A stretch of DNA of 64,000 nt from Verrucomicrobiales bacterium (GCA_016793885.1 JAEUHE010000042.1:124001-188000); one strand, 5' to 3'; positions 1 to 8,370 are shown, numbered from the stretch's first letter. Program-made: numbers and translations. Notes: generated by a model from the letters alone, not told the origin.

Positions 1-1176
1 GATCCGGAGACACAGGAGTGGCGCACCTGGTCGAGCGGACCTGAGGGCTTGGTTTCCGATACGGCGGTTTCCCGGCTCCCGTGGTGGCGTGGCCAGGCGG
101 CCTTTGTTCGATGGCCCCAAGCGGTCGACTGGCCGATGCCAACCGTTGAGGAGTCGACGGTGTATTACCATGCTGACCACCTAGGGTCGTCCACGGTCCT
201 GACCGACGCCCGCGGTGGGGTGATCGAGGAGCGGGCCTACTATCCCTTTGGAGTGGAGCGGCAGGCGGTTTTGAAACGAGGCCAGCGGAGTCCTTACGGG
301 TTTTCCCAGAAGGAGGTGGATGCGGAGACCGGGCTGACTTACTTTGAGTCGCGCTATTTTAGCAGCGCCTGGGCACGGTTTCTGCGGACCGATCCCTTGT
401 TGACGACCGTGAAGGAGGACTGGCTCACGGATCCGCAAAATGCGAATCCGTATGCCTACTGCAAGAACCGTCCTCTGAACTGTGTGGATCCGGATGGGAT
501 GGAGCCCATTTCACTCGGGGGCGGGTTCAAGCTCGATCCGTTGGCGCCGAGCCTGTCCTTCGCTCGGGGCCCCTTCAGTGCATCGGCCGACACCGGCACG
601 GGCAAGGTCGCCTACGATTTTGGCAAGTACAAGGCGGACTTGCTGTTCAATTACAACCTTTCGGGGGGTGGTGGGCTGATGAGCAAAGAGGGCGGCTTGC
701 GTTTCAACGTGGACTTTAAGACCGGAAACTTCACCCTCAGTCCCAGCACACCTTGGTTGAACATGAATTTTGGGTACAACCCGCAGACCAAGGCGTTTTC
801 GTTTGGTGCCTCGACCAAGATCGACAAACTGAGCCTGTCGGCTGGTCTCTCTACCGACAAGAGTTTCTCCGCGAGTGTGAGCTATGGAGCTCCGCTGGTC
901 CCATTCGCCACATCCGACTCCTTCAGCAAATCGATTTATGATGCGGAGGGGGCAGGCCGGGATCTGCTGGGGCTCGCCGGTCGGTTCCAGGGGAACCCGA
1001 TTGACTTCTACAACGCCAACAAGGATCAGATTACGGGTGGGATCGACAAAGTGAAGGCGGGGGTGGGCAATGTTCAGAAAGTGACGGCCCCAATGCAATT
1101 TGGTGCGGGATTCCAGATCCAGGGTAGTTCGAGTACGGGAGTCTCGGGCATTCTCGGCGGGCAGGTGGTGTTCTGA
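1..1176 (+). CDS. RHS repeat-associated core protein, C-terminal part (5' truncated by window edge)
   Basis: The frame is open from base 1, so this is the 3' end of a longer gene; the TTG at 49 is not a convincing start. The conserved RHS-associated core runs from about base 160 to 500, with YYHADHLGSSTVLTD, AYYPFG, GLTYFESRYF, FLRTDP and the terminal DPDGM. Rhs/YD-repeat proteins form large secreted shells, and in polymorphic toxins the segment after the core is the variable tip. Here that tip is about 225 residues, rich in glycine and serine, with alternating polar and hydrophobic residues, and ends in GGQVVF. I see no nuclease or other catalytic motif in it. No small immunity-like gene follows: the next gene is a ClpX-like ATPase 300 bases away. 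RHS identity is secure; a toxin role is not shown. Confidence 0.9.
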   Translation, partial: DPETQEWRTWSSGPEGLVSDTAVSRLPWWRGQAAFVRWPQAVDWPMPTVEESTVYYHADHLGSSTVLTDARGGVIEERAYYPFGVERQAVLKRGQRSPYGFSQKEVDAETGLTYFESRYFSSAWARFLRTDPLLTTVKEDWLTDPQNANPYAYCKNRPLNCVDPDGMEPISLGGGFKLDPLAPSLSFARGPFSASADTGTGKVAYDFGKYKADLLFNYNLSGGGGLMSKEGGLRFNVDFKTGNFTLSPSTPWLNMNFGYNPQTKAFSFGASTKIDKLSLSAGLSTDKSFSASVSYGAPLVPFATSDSFSKSIYDAEGAGRDLLGLAGRFQGNPIDFYNANKDQITGGIDKVKAGVGNVQKVTAPMQFGAGFQIQGSSSTGVSGILGGQVVF

Positions 1177-1225
1177 AGTGACGAGTGACGAGTGACGAGT
1201 GACGAGTGACGAGTGACGAGTGACA
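1177..1225 (+). repeat. Heptamer tandem array, AGTGACG x6 plus AGTGACA
   Basis: Seven consecutive 7-base units start on the base directly after the RHS stop codon: six identical AGTGACG units and a last AGTGACA. Related heptads in inverted orientation lie at 1404-1424, so the two arrays could pair across about 180 bases. Confidence 0.95.
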
Positions 1226-1403
1226 CGCCAACACTCGACAATGCAAGGAATTTTAGAGCGTCAATAGCCGCTCTAGAGCGGGGACTGATCTTGGCTCTTG
1301 AAATCTGCCGAAGGTTGCTCCCCCTTTAGCGTGGTGCGCGGGTAACCCAGTCCCGTTTACAGGATCCATCCGGTTTGCGGAGATCTACGATGACCTTTGG
1401 ACT

Positions 1404-1424
1404 CGTCATTCATCACTCGTCACT
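1404..1424 (-). repeat. Inverted heptads (CGTCATT, CATCACT, CGTCACT) upstream of the ClpX-like gene
   Basis: Three adjacent 7-base units are the reverse complement of the AGTGACG family found at 1177-1225. The rest of the 1177-1478 interval shows no gene, promoter or terminator that I can support. Confidence 0.8.
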
Positions 1425-1478
1425 TAAAAACTTCCCTAGCCGTTTGACAGAAATCTGGCCTGTGCCACTGTGGGCAGC

Positions 1479-3035
1479 ATGAGCCATCCGCACGACGGTA
1501 TTCCGACGCCCGAGGAAATGCAGCGCCAGCTCCAAGGGATGCTCCGTCGCAACTTCTCCCCCACCCAATTCCAATCGGGGACTAGGATCAACGCTTCGGG
1601 TGACGAGGAGCCTGCCCCTGGATTTGAGGATGGCTGGGACTTCAACCGTCGGCCTCGTGAGGTGAAGGAGCATCTGGATCGATTTGTGATTCGCCAGGAC
1701 GAGGCGAAAAAGGTCCTCAGCGTGGCGCTCTGTGACCACTATCATCAGGTGCGGTTGGCCCGGGCTGGCAAGGCTTCTCCTCACTATACCAAGCAGAATG
1801 TCATTCTGCTCGGACCGACGGGCGTGGGAAAGACGCATCTGATCCGCAGCGTTGCGGATCTCATTGGCGTTCCATTCGTCAAGGCGGATGCGACCAAATT
1901 TTCCGAAACGGGCTACGTAGGGGGCGATGTGGAGGACCTGGTGCGGGATTTGATTCGCAAGGCGGACGGTGATGTGGCGCGCGCGCAGTATGGAATCATC
2001 TACATCGACGAGATCGACAAGATTGCAGCGCTGGCGAACCATTCGGGACGCGACGTGAGCGGTCGGGGCGTGCAAACCAACCTGCTGAAGTTGATGGAGG
2101 ACACGGAGGTTCCAGTTCGAGCTCCCAACGACATAGCAGGCCAGATGCAGGCCATGATGGAAGGGATGCGGCAAGGCAAGACGGGCCCCACGACCATCAA
2201 CACTCGCCATATCCTGTTCGTTGTCAGCGGGGCCTTTGGCGGTTTGGAAAAAATTGTGCAAAAGCGGCTGCGGGAGGCAATGATCGGATTTGCCTCACCT
2301 TCACGGACTCTGGCAGGGGAGCAGCCGGCGTTGAATGAAGTGCAGACCCGGGACTTCATCGAGTTTGGTTTTGAACCGGAGTTTATTGGGCGACTACCGG
2401 TTCGAGTGATCTGCCATCCGTTGACGGTCGACGACCTATTTCAGATCCTTCGGACCGCCGAGGGCAGCATTATTCGCCAGTACGAACAAGCCTTCGGGGC
2501 CTATGGGATTGAGGTTCGGTTTCAGGAAAGCGGTCTGAGGCGTTTGGCTGAGCTGGCCGGGGAGGAGAATACCGGGGCACGTGGGCTGATGACCGTCTGT
2601 GAGCGAAGCTTTCGTGACCTGAAGTTTGAACTGCCTTCCACGGCGGTGAAGTCGTTCGAAGTTGACGCGGCCCTCGTCAATAATCCAGCGGCTGCATTGG
2701 GTCGACTGCGGGCCTTGCATGCCGATGAGGAGCAGAAGCTCAAGGCGCGTCAGGTGCATGAGTTTGGTGCCCAGTTCAAGGCTGAGCATGGGTTGGACTT
2801 GAGGTTTACTGAGAGTGCGGTGGAGTCGATTCTCGAGCGAGCGGCTCAGTCTGACCGGGCTCCGTTGACCGTGTGTCGGGAGTTGTTCAAGGATTTCCAG
2901 TTTGGCCTGCGCCTGATCTCCCGAAACACAGGCCAGCAGGAATTTGTAATCGACCGCGAGGCCGTTCTTAAGCCGGACCATGTTCTCAGCCAGTGGGTGG
3001 TGGCGAGCTACCGTCAGACACCGGCAGGGGAGTGA
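1479..3035 (+). CDS. ClpX-like AAA+ ATPase with duplicated C-terminal domain
   Basis: A Clp/HslU-family unfoldase of about 518 residues. Counting from the ATG at 1479: Walker A GPTGVGKT near residue 112, Walker B IIYIDEID near 173, the FIGRLP element near 302, and a MIGF segment near 268 at the place where ClpX carries the IGF loop that docks ClpP. The N-terminal four-cysteine zinc domain of classical ClpX is absent. The C-terminal small domain appears twice, at about 330-405 and 425-500. Both copies share the pattern G-[IL]-[ED]-[VL]-RF..ES, TVC, F-[RK]-D..F and F-x-[VI]-D; only the first keeps the sensor-2-like GAR. GTG at 1470 in the same frame is an alternative start, and no clear ribosome binding site distinguishes them. 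No clpP is nearby. The family call is firm; protease partnership is inferred from the IGF-like loop. Confidence 0.88.
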   Translation: MSHPHDGIPTPEEMQRQLQGMLRRNFSPTQFQSGTRINASGDEEPAPGFEDGWDFNRRPREVKEHLDRFVIRQDEAKKVLSVALCDHYHQVRLARAGKASPHYTKQNVILLGPTGVGKTHLIRSVADLIGVPFVKADATKFSETGYVGGDVEDLVRDLIRKADGDVARAQYGIIYIDEIDKIAALANHSGRDVSGRGVQTNLLKLMEDTEVPVRAPNDIAGQMQAMMEGMRQGKTGPTTINTRHILFVVSGAFGGLEKIVQKRLREAMIGFASPSRTLAGEQPALNEVQTRDFIEFGFEPEFIGRLPVRVICHPLTVDDLFQILRTAEGSIIRQYEQAFGAYGIEVRFQESGLRRLAELAGEENTGARGLMTVCERSFRDLKFELPSTAVKSFEVDAALVNNPAAALGRLRALHADEEQKLKARQVHEFGAQFKAEHGLDLRFTESAVESILERAAQSDRAPLTVCRELFKDFQFGLRLISRNTGQQEFVIDREAVLKPDHVLSQWVVASYRQTPAGE

Positions 3036-3061
3036 TGAGGAGTGAAGAGTGAAGAGTGACC
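3031..3061 (+). repeat. Heptads AGTGATG / AGTGAAG x2 / AGTGACC overlapping the stop codon
   Basis: Heptads of the AGTGANG type begin inside the last two codons of the ClpX-like gene and run past its TGA (3033-3035), interrupted once by AGG at 3038-3040. The motif differs from the 1177 array by one base per unit. Confidence 0.85.
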
Positions 3062-3080
3062 TCATTCAGGTGGCCATCCC

Positions 3081-3115
3081 AAATCGCAAATCCAAAATCC
3101 AAAATCTAAAATACT
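3081..3115 (+). repeat. Heptamer array AAATCNN x5
   Basis: Five consecutive 7-base units: AAATCGC, AAATCCA, AAATCCA, AAATCTA, AAATACT. The core differs from the neighbouring AGTGANG arrays but the period is the same. It lies between the ClpX-like gene and the membrane protein gene. Confidence 0.85.
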
Positions 3116-3165
3116 CCTCAATGACAGGCTTGCCCTGTTGAACTTGAAAAGACATTCTCGTCATC

Positions 3166-3834
3166 ATGTCTGACATTCCCAAGCCTGGAAACAAGAGGAA
3201 GGCCTGTTTGGTGTACGGTTGTCTCGGCCTGTTTCTGTTCGCCATGATCGGCCTCGTTGGTGCTTACTTTGCGGTTCGGTATGTTCGTCGAGAAGTGGCT
3301 GGGGTGGTGGAAAAGTATTCTCAGGCGCAATCGATATCTTTGCCCGAGTTGACCCTGTCGGCCGAGGAGCGCAAGGCGCTCAAGACTCGGGTTGCTGAGT
3401 TCGGACAGAAGCTGCGTGAAGGTACTGCTGCGGGTGAGGAGTTAATCCTTACCGGGGATGAAATCAACGTGTTGCTTGCGGAGAGTCCGGGGCTTAGGCC
3501 GCTGGGCGATCAGGTGCGGGTTCGGTTGGAGGACACCCGGGTGCTCGGAACCATCAGTTTGCCCTTGTCTCAGTTTGGGCCATCCAAGATGGCCGGCCGT
3601 TACCTGAATGGGGAATCGGTCTTGAATCTTTCGTTATCCAATGGGTTGCCTCGGTTGTTTATTGAGGACCTTAAGGTTCAGGGGCAAACCTTGCCGGCGG
3701 GGGTGATGTTGGCGTTGCGAGGGGTTAATTTGGCGGAACGGATGGTGGAAAACCCGGAGTTTAAGAAAGTAACGGAGCGCTTTGACTCGGTGAGGGTTTC
3801 TGAAGGAAAGCTGATTCTGAAGTCGAAACCGTGA
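3166..3834 (+). CDS. Hypothetical membrane-anchored protein, 222 aa
   Basis: Not recognised as a named family. A short basic N-terminus (about 1-13) is followed by one hydrophobic helix at about residues 14-38 (CLVYGCLGLFLFAMIGLVGA). This suggests a single-pass inner-membrane protein with most of the chain outside the cytoplasm. The remainder has a mixed helix/strand character, with EELILTGDEINVLL and paired hydrophobic strands towards the C-terminus, and no catalytic motif that I can identify. It ends in KLILKSKP. It stands alone on the plus strand between the ClpX-like gene and the oxidoreductase, with heptamer repeats on both sides. Confidence 0.75.
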   Translation: MSDIPKPGNKRKACLVYGCLGLFLFAMIGLVGAYFAVRYVRREVAGVVEKYSQAQSISLPELTLSAEERKALKTRVAEFGQKLREGTAAGEELILTGDEINVLLAESPGLRPLGDQVRVRLEDTRVLGTISLPLSQFGPSKMAGRYLNGESVLNLSLSNGLPRLFIEDLKVQGQTLPAGVMLALRGVNLAERMVENPEFKKVTERFDSVRVSEGKLILKSKP

Positions 3835-3845
3835 GGGGGGAAGGG

Positions 3846-3866
3846 GTGGTGGTAGGTGGTAGGTGG
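3846..3866 (+). repeat. Heptads GTGGTGG / TAGGTGG x2
   Basis: Three adjacent 7-base units, 11 bases after the stop codon of the membrane protein gene. This is the third gene in a row with 7-base repeats at its 3' end. Confidence 0.7.
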
Positions 3867-3987
3867 CTCGCTCCCCATCACCGAACTCGACGAAGTTTTC
3901 GACAAACTTCTTCATTTCGCATGAATCGACAGTTGACCCTTAACGTCGATGCTTTACTGTTCGCGAAACCACCTATCGGTTAACTAT

Positions 3988-5376
3988 ATGAACGAAAAAC
4001 AGTCTTCCAGTCTCTCCGGAACGACCAATCGCCGGAAGTTTATCAAGAACTCCGCCACCGCGGCTGCTGCGGTGGCTGCAGTCAATGTATTTAAGACGCC
4101 GGTTTACGGTCAAAATCAGGCTCCGTCCACCGGGCGGGTCATCGGTGCGAACGATCGCATCGTGGTGGCCTTCGTCGGTGTGGGTGGCCAGGGCATGGCT
4201 CATGTTCGTTCGATCAAGGAGCATGCGGGCGCGAACAACGTAGCCATTGCGGCCGTTTCGGATGTCTCCAAGCACCGCGTCAGCGAGGCGCAGAAGTATG
4301 TGGGCGGCGACTGCCAGGGCTTTGAGGACTACAAGAAGATGATTGAGCGCAACGACATCGATGCCGTTTGCTGCTCCACTGTGGATCATTGGCACACGCG
4401 CGTCACCGTCGACTCCATGAAGAGCGGCAAGCACGTGTATGTCGAGAAGCCGATGACTCGCTATTTGGGCGAAGCGTTCGAAATTTACGACACCTGCAAG
4501 AGCACCGGCAAGTTGGTGCAGGTGGGTTCCCAAGGCACCTCCGATCTGAAGTGGCATAAGGCAGCCTCCATCATCAAGGGCGGCGGCATTGGCCAAGTCG
4601 TGATGAGCCAGGGCTCGTACATGCGGAATGCTCCCAAGGGTGAATGGAACTACGGCATCCAGCCGTGGGCGACGGCGGACGACATCAACTGGGAGAAGTG
4701 GATGGGGTCCCAGATCAAGACCCGCAAGTCCTTCGACGCAGACCATTATTTCCGTTGGCGCAAGTACTTCCCGTATTGCGGCGGTCTGCTGGGCGATCTT
4801 TTCCCGCACAAGCTTCATCCGTATATGCTGGCGACTGGCAATCCCCAGTTCCCGCTGCGCGTCGCGAGCGTTGGCAGCCGCAAGGTGGAGACCGACAAGA
4901 AGACTCCTGGCACCTACATGCGCGATGTTCGTGAAATCGTCCAGATGATCGCCGACTTCCCTGATGGTATGGTGATGCACATCACCAGCAGCACCGTTAA
5001 CGAGATGGGTACCCAGGAGATGATCCGGGGTCACAAGGCGACTCTCACCATGCAGGGCAATAAAGTCGTTCTGACTCCGGAACGCGCCTTCTCTGAAGAG
5101 GTCGAGCAGGCCACATATACCGACATGAATGGCGCTCCGTTCATCGGTGAGCCCCTGCACGTCCACGAAAAGAACTGGTTTGACTCGATTCGCGCTAACA
5201 AGCAGCCGAACTGCGGTATCGATCTCGCCACGAAGGTTCAAACCGTCATTTCCCTCGCGGAGATGTCCGATCGTTTGAACGTCATGTGCTTGTTCGACGA
5301 GAAGACTCGCAAGATCACCGACGGCAGCGGTCGCGAGCTTGCCCCGATCACCTACGGTTCGATCGAGAATTCCTAG
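3988..5376 (+). CDS. Gfo/Idh/MocA-family oxidoreductase with TAT signal
   Basis: A secreted NAD(P)-dependent dehydrogenase of the glucose-fructose oxidoreductase family, 462 residues from the ATG at 3988. The N-terminus has a twin-arginine motif NRRKFIKNS followed by an alanine-rich hydrophobic stretch and KTPVYGQ, indicating TAT export of a folded, cofactor-loaded enzyme. The Rossmann loop VVAFVGVGGQGMAH follows, then the family EKP motif in VYVEKPMTRY. The substrate (probably a sugar or inositol) cannot be read from sequence. ATG at 3949 is an alternative start. I prefer 3988 because it places the RR motif normally and because a weak promoter-like pair (TTGACC at 3933, TACTGT at 3955) would put the transcript start after 3949. 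A strong terminator follows at 5405. Confidence 0.9.
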   Translation: MNEKQSSSLSGTTNRRKFIKNSATAAAAVAAVNVFKTPVYGQNQAPSTGRVIGANDRIVVAFVGVGGQGMAHVRSIKEHAGANNVAIAAVSDVSKHRVSEAQKYVGGDCQGFEDYKKMIERNDIDAVCCSTVDHWHTRVTVDSMKSGKHVYVEKPMTRYLGEAFEIYDTCKSTGKLVQVGSQGTSDLKWHKAASIIKGGGIGQVVMSQGSYMRNAPKGEWNYGIQPWATADDINWEKWMGSQIKTRKSFDADHYFRWRKYFPYCGGLLGDLFPHKLHPYMLATGNPQFPLRVASVGSRKVETDKKTPGTYMRDVREIVQMIADFPDGMVMHITSSTVNEMGTQEMIRGHKATLTMQGNKVVLTPERAFSEEVEQATYTDMNGAPFIGEPLHVHEKNWFDSIRANKQPNCGIDLATKVQTVISLAEMSDRLNVMCLFDEKTRKITDGSGRELAPITYGSIENS

Positions 5377-5404
5377 TTTTAGCCATTGAGACCCGTTGGC
5401 ACAC

Positions 5405-5438
5405 AACCGGCTTCGCCTCGTGCGGAGCCGGTTTTTTT
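5405..5438 (+). terminator. Intrinsic terminator after the Gfo/Idh/MocA gene
   Basis: AACCGGCTTCGC (5405-5416) pairs with GCGGAGCCGGTT (5422-5433) through one G-T wobble, around a 5-base loop, and a run of seven T ends at 5438. It is a textbook rho-independent terminator 28 bases after the stop codon. It lies inside the longest open frame of the apbE-like gene and so argues that this gene starts downstream of 5438. Confidence 0.92.
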
Positions 5439-5454
5439 GTCGGATGCCCCGCTC

Positions 5455-6342
5455 GTGCGCGTGGCTCGTCAAGCCATGGCCACCCGGTTCGAAGTGGTGC
5501 TGCCGGGTGCCGATGCGGTGCGGTTGCGCGCTGCGGCGGAAGAAGCGCTGGGGGAGGTGGAACGATTGGAGGAGATGCTTAGCCCGTATTTGGAGACGAG
5601 CGAGGTGGCGGGCTTGAACCGTCGGGCGTCGAGGGAACCGGTTCGGGTTTCCCCTGAGCTGTTTCGCTATCTGGAGCAGGCGGCCGCCTTGAGTCGGCTC
5701 TCTCAGGGCGCCTTCGACCTTACCGTAGGACCCCTGATGGCTGCCTGGGGTTTTGTGCTCGGGGTGGGAGCTGTGCCCGCAGCCGCCGTCCTGGAGGAAG
5801 CGCTTGCTCAAGTGGGCATGCAGTGGGTCGAGCTGAACTCTGCCAGTGGCACGGTTCGGTTTCATCGGCCGGGACTACGCCTTGATCTCGGCGCCTTCGG
5901 CAAAGGGATCGCCCTCGATCGGGCGGTGGAACGGCTTCGAGAAGCCGGTGTCACCTCGGCTTTGCTTCACGGAGGTACCAGTTCGATCGTTGCTTTGGGC
6001 GTTCAACCAGGCGGGAGCCCCTGGCGGATTGGCTTGGAAGGACCGACCTCACCCACGGATCCTACCCAGCGTCCGATCGAAGTGGTGGAGCTGCACGAAG
6101 AATCCCTCGCGGTCTCAGCGGTTTGGGGTCGCGTGCTGCAGACCGGAGCTGCTTCCTATGGACATGTGATCGATCCCCGGGATGGGCAGCCTGTGGGTCA
6201 TACTCAGCTGGCGGCAGTGGTCCTGCCATCGGCCGCGGAGAGCGACGCATTGTCGACTGCCTTGCTGGTGTTGGGGAGGGATGGGCTGGCAAATTTGCAA
6301 GCCGCCCGTCCGGGGATGCGGTGTGTCCTTTTGGGGCGGTGA
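5455..6342 (+). CDS. apbE: FAD:protein FMN transferase, ApbE family
   Basis: ApbE-type flavin transferase, which attaches FMN covalently to threonine of target proteins such as NqrB/NqrC or RnfG subunits, usually outside the cytoplasm. Visible family features are ARQAMATRFEVVLPG at the N-terminus, SRLSQGAFDLTVGPL, LDLGAFGKGIALDRAVERL, ALLHGGTSS (the canonical ApbE motif has GG[ND]), and SYGHVIDPRDGQP, in which H-V-I-DP-R is characteristic. The frame is open to a TTG at 5386, but a strong terminator at 5405-5438 sits in that stretch. Plausible starts are therefore GTG 5455 (used here), GTG 5461 or ATG 5476. No signal peptide or lipobox is visible from these starts, which is unusual. No nqr or rnf gene is in the window. 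Confidence 0.88.
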   Translation: MRVARQAMATRFEVVLPGADAVRLRAAAEEALGEVERLEEMLSPYLETSEVAGLNRRASREPVRVSPELFRYLEQAAALSRLSQGAFDLTVGPLMAAWGFVLGVGAVPAAAVLEEALAQVGMQWVELNSASGTVRFHRPGLRLDLGAFGKGIALDRAVERLREAGVTSALLHGGTSSIVALGVQPGGSPWRIGLEGPTSPTDPTQRPIEVVELHEESLAVSAVWGRVLQTGAASYGHVIDPRDGQPVGHTQLAAVVLPSAAESDALSTALLVLGRDGLANLQAARPGMRCVLLGR

Positions 6343-6435
6343 GGGGTGAATAGGGTGGGGCTTGGTCTGGCCGCGTCAGCGGCAAACCTGACACCCCAGC
6401 GAATCAGACCCTCTCGCTGCATGATCCCACGCGAG

Positions 6436-8370
6436 TCATAGCGCCTCCCCGTAATTGTAGTAGCCGATGAACATCTCCTCGTAGGTTTGTTCTCCGAAAG
6501 TGACGGGGACCTTGGGATTCGGGTTGTCCAGGTTTTGCGGCGAGTTGTCCCAAGCGCCGGTGCAGACGATTCGGGATCCGGCGGGCAGGAAGATGGGCTC
6601 GGCGAAGCGATAGAGCCTCTGCCAGTTGAAGACATAGCGTGGGATGCGGATCAGGGGTGTCCGCTTTCCGTTCGGAAGCTCGAGATCGTAATTGAACCAC
6701 TTGCCGCGCAAATGTTGATGCGGGGAGATCTCGTAGAGCCATGAATTCTTGGTGAAGGGCGTCGAGCTGGCACTGGTGATGTGCTCGTTGGCTCCTGGAG
6801 GGATCTGGAAGAAGATATCGAACGCAGCCTTCGTTTGCAGCTTTTGCACCGGAGGCTTCTCGGCAAAATAGAGTCCCAGCTGGGTCTGATCAGTCTGCGG
6901 GGTGCCGATCGAAATGTAGTGCATCTGAAACGTAAGCTTGGTGCCCTTGGGGAGGAGTTTGGCGGTCCCCTCGGGAAACCAATCGGGGTCTAGTCCGGGG
7001 ACATAGCCAGCGAAGTAGCCGGCCAGACCACCTAGAGCGCTCTCGCTGCCGCCCAGGAAGATAAGGCTGTGATGGACCACCGCGCGGTTGCCCGGACGCA
7101 CGACCGCGGCCTTCAACCACAGGTTGCTGGTCGCCTTGGGATCGACGGTGAGGTAGCGATAGTCGATGTCTCCGAAGGCCGGGAGGGACTGAACGGGAAT
7201 GGAAAGCACTAAGTCTGGCGGGCCCATCGGCCAGACGGCGGGCTCCTCGGCCACCTCGGTGAGGGCGTCGTCACCTTCACCCCGCGGCGCTCCGGCATCG
7301 ATCCAGCGGATCAGCCGATCGGCTTCGTCTGGTGGAAGCGACCCGTCATTGGAGAAATGGCCGAGCTGCGGATCCGCGTGCCAGGGCGGCATGCGGGCCG
7401 ACAGCAACTCATCCTTGATCAAGTCCGCATAGATTGAGACCACCTGGTGGTTGGTCATAGACCAGGGCGCGATGTCTCCCGGACTGTGACATTTCACGCA
7501 GCGGGCCTGAAGTAGCGGCACGATTTCCGTCGCGTAATCAGGCACCGATTGGCTATGGAGGTTCAGGTCAACTCCCAGCGGCCTTACTTGAGACGGGTTG
7601 GCCGGCTGGTTTTGGAGCACACTTTCGAGGGCCTTCTCCAAATAGGCGTGCACATCGGTTCCGGTATTCTCTGCAATCGCGCCCCGGTAGGTGATTTCAA
7701 ACGTCCCGTTCTTGAGCACTACCACCTCCGGTGCCCGGGTGATTCCGTACTCACGAGTGACGATCTGTGCCGAGTCATGCAGGATGGGGAATCCGATTTT
7801 GAGTTGATCGGCCTCGGCGACCAGGGGCGCTCGATCCTTGCCTGCGAGCGAACTCACCATCCAGAACTTAGCGCCCTGAGGGCCGAACCGATTGGAAAGA
7901 GTGTTTAGCGAGTCGAGGTAGGGTAATAGGGAGGTGCAGCTGCTTCCTGTGAACAGCAACACCACGGCGGTGACCTTGGAATCGTTGAAGGAGTAGTAGA
8001 GCTCCCGGGCGGCACCTAAGTGGTCGATGAGGCGGAAATTGCGCGGGCGAACCGTGGGCGGGGGGGCATCGAAGCGGATGGCGCGATAGAAGCGTCGAGC
8101 TCTCGACCGGGCCTCGGAGTCACACCAGGATGTAAGTTCGGACGTGGTTGTGAACTGAACCATCGGCGACCAGGGCAGGGCTCCCTCTAAATCATCGGTT
8201 CCCTCGAGTAGGTAACTCGTCCCGGCTTCCCCGGAGACTCCCAGCCTGGGCAGCCCGCAAAAGGGGTCGAGAGTCACCGACAATGGCTCGACGGCTTGAG
8301 CTCCTACCAGGGCTAGGCTCGCCCAAAGCAGGCAGAGGGTTGCGGCGGCCGAACGCATCATGGTAATCAC
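6436..8370 (-). CDS. Secreted thioredoxin-like / cytochrome c / copper-monooxygenase-like protein
   Basis: A 644-residue multidomain exported protein. Residues 1-26 are a signal peptide. About 30-100 is a small beta domain ending RRFYRAIRF, similar in pattern to modules seen in Verrucomicrobia. Residues 110-250 resemble a redoxin/AhpC fold, but only one cysteine is at the active-site position (TGSSCTSL, C145). A single haem-binding CVKCH is at 291-295 with a candidate distal ligand in MPPWH. Residues 385-640 resemble the copper type II ascorbate-dependent monooxygenase fold: HH at 433-434, MH at 483-484, HQH at 551-553 and a late Met in EEMFIGYYNY are candidate copper ligands. Known relatives of this architecture occur in PVC bacteria; the substrate is unknown. 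It is transcribed alone, downstream of the CHRD gene on the same strand. Confidence 0.82.
   Translation of the reverse strand: MITMMRSAAATLCLLWASLALVGAQAVEPLSVTLDPFCGLPRLGVSGEAGTSYLLEGTDDLEGALPWSPMVQFTTTSELTSWCDSEARSRARRFYRAIRFDAPPPTVRPRNFRLIDHLGAARELYYSFNDSKVTAVVLLFTGSSCTSLLPYLDSLNTLSNRFGPQGAKFWMVSSLAGKDRAPLVAEADQLKIGFPILHDSAQIVTREYGITRAPEVVVLKNGTFEITYRGAIAENTGTDVHAYLEKALESVLQNQPANPSQVRPLGVDLNLHSQSVPDYATEIVPLLQARCVKCHSPGDIAPWSMTNHQVVSIYADLIKDELLSARMPPWHADPQLGHFSNDGSLPPDEADRLIRWIDAGAPRGEGDDALTEVAEEPAVWPMGPPDLVLSIPVQSLPAFGDIDYRYLTVDPKATSNLWLKAAVVRPGNRAVVHHSLIFLGGSESALGGLAGYFAGYVPGLDPDWFPEGTAKLLPKGTKLTFQMHYISIGTPQTDQTQLGLYFAEKPPVQKLQTKAAFDIFFQIPPGANEHITSASSTPFTKNSWLYEISPHQHLRGKWFNYDLELPNGKRTPLIRIPRYVFNWQRLYRFAEPIFLPAGSRIVCTGAWDNSPQNLDNPNPKVPVTFGEQTYEEMFIGYYNYGEAL

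Noticed and set aside
1177-1225. CRISPR-like array
   Set aside because: The units are 7 bases with no spacers between them, and no cas genes are in the window.
3973-5865. 630-residue open frame on the minus strand over the Gfo/Idh/MocA gene
   Set aside because: It is the reverse shadow of a clear oxidoreductase in GC-rich DNA, has no recognisable domain, and crosses the terminator and the apbE start.
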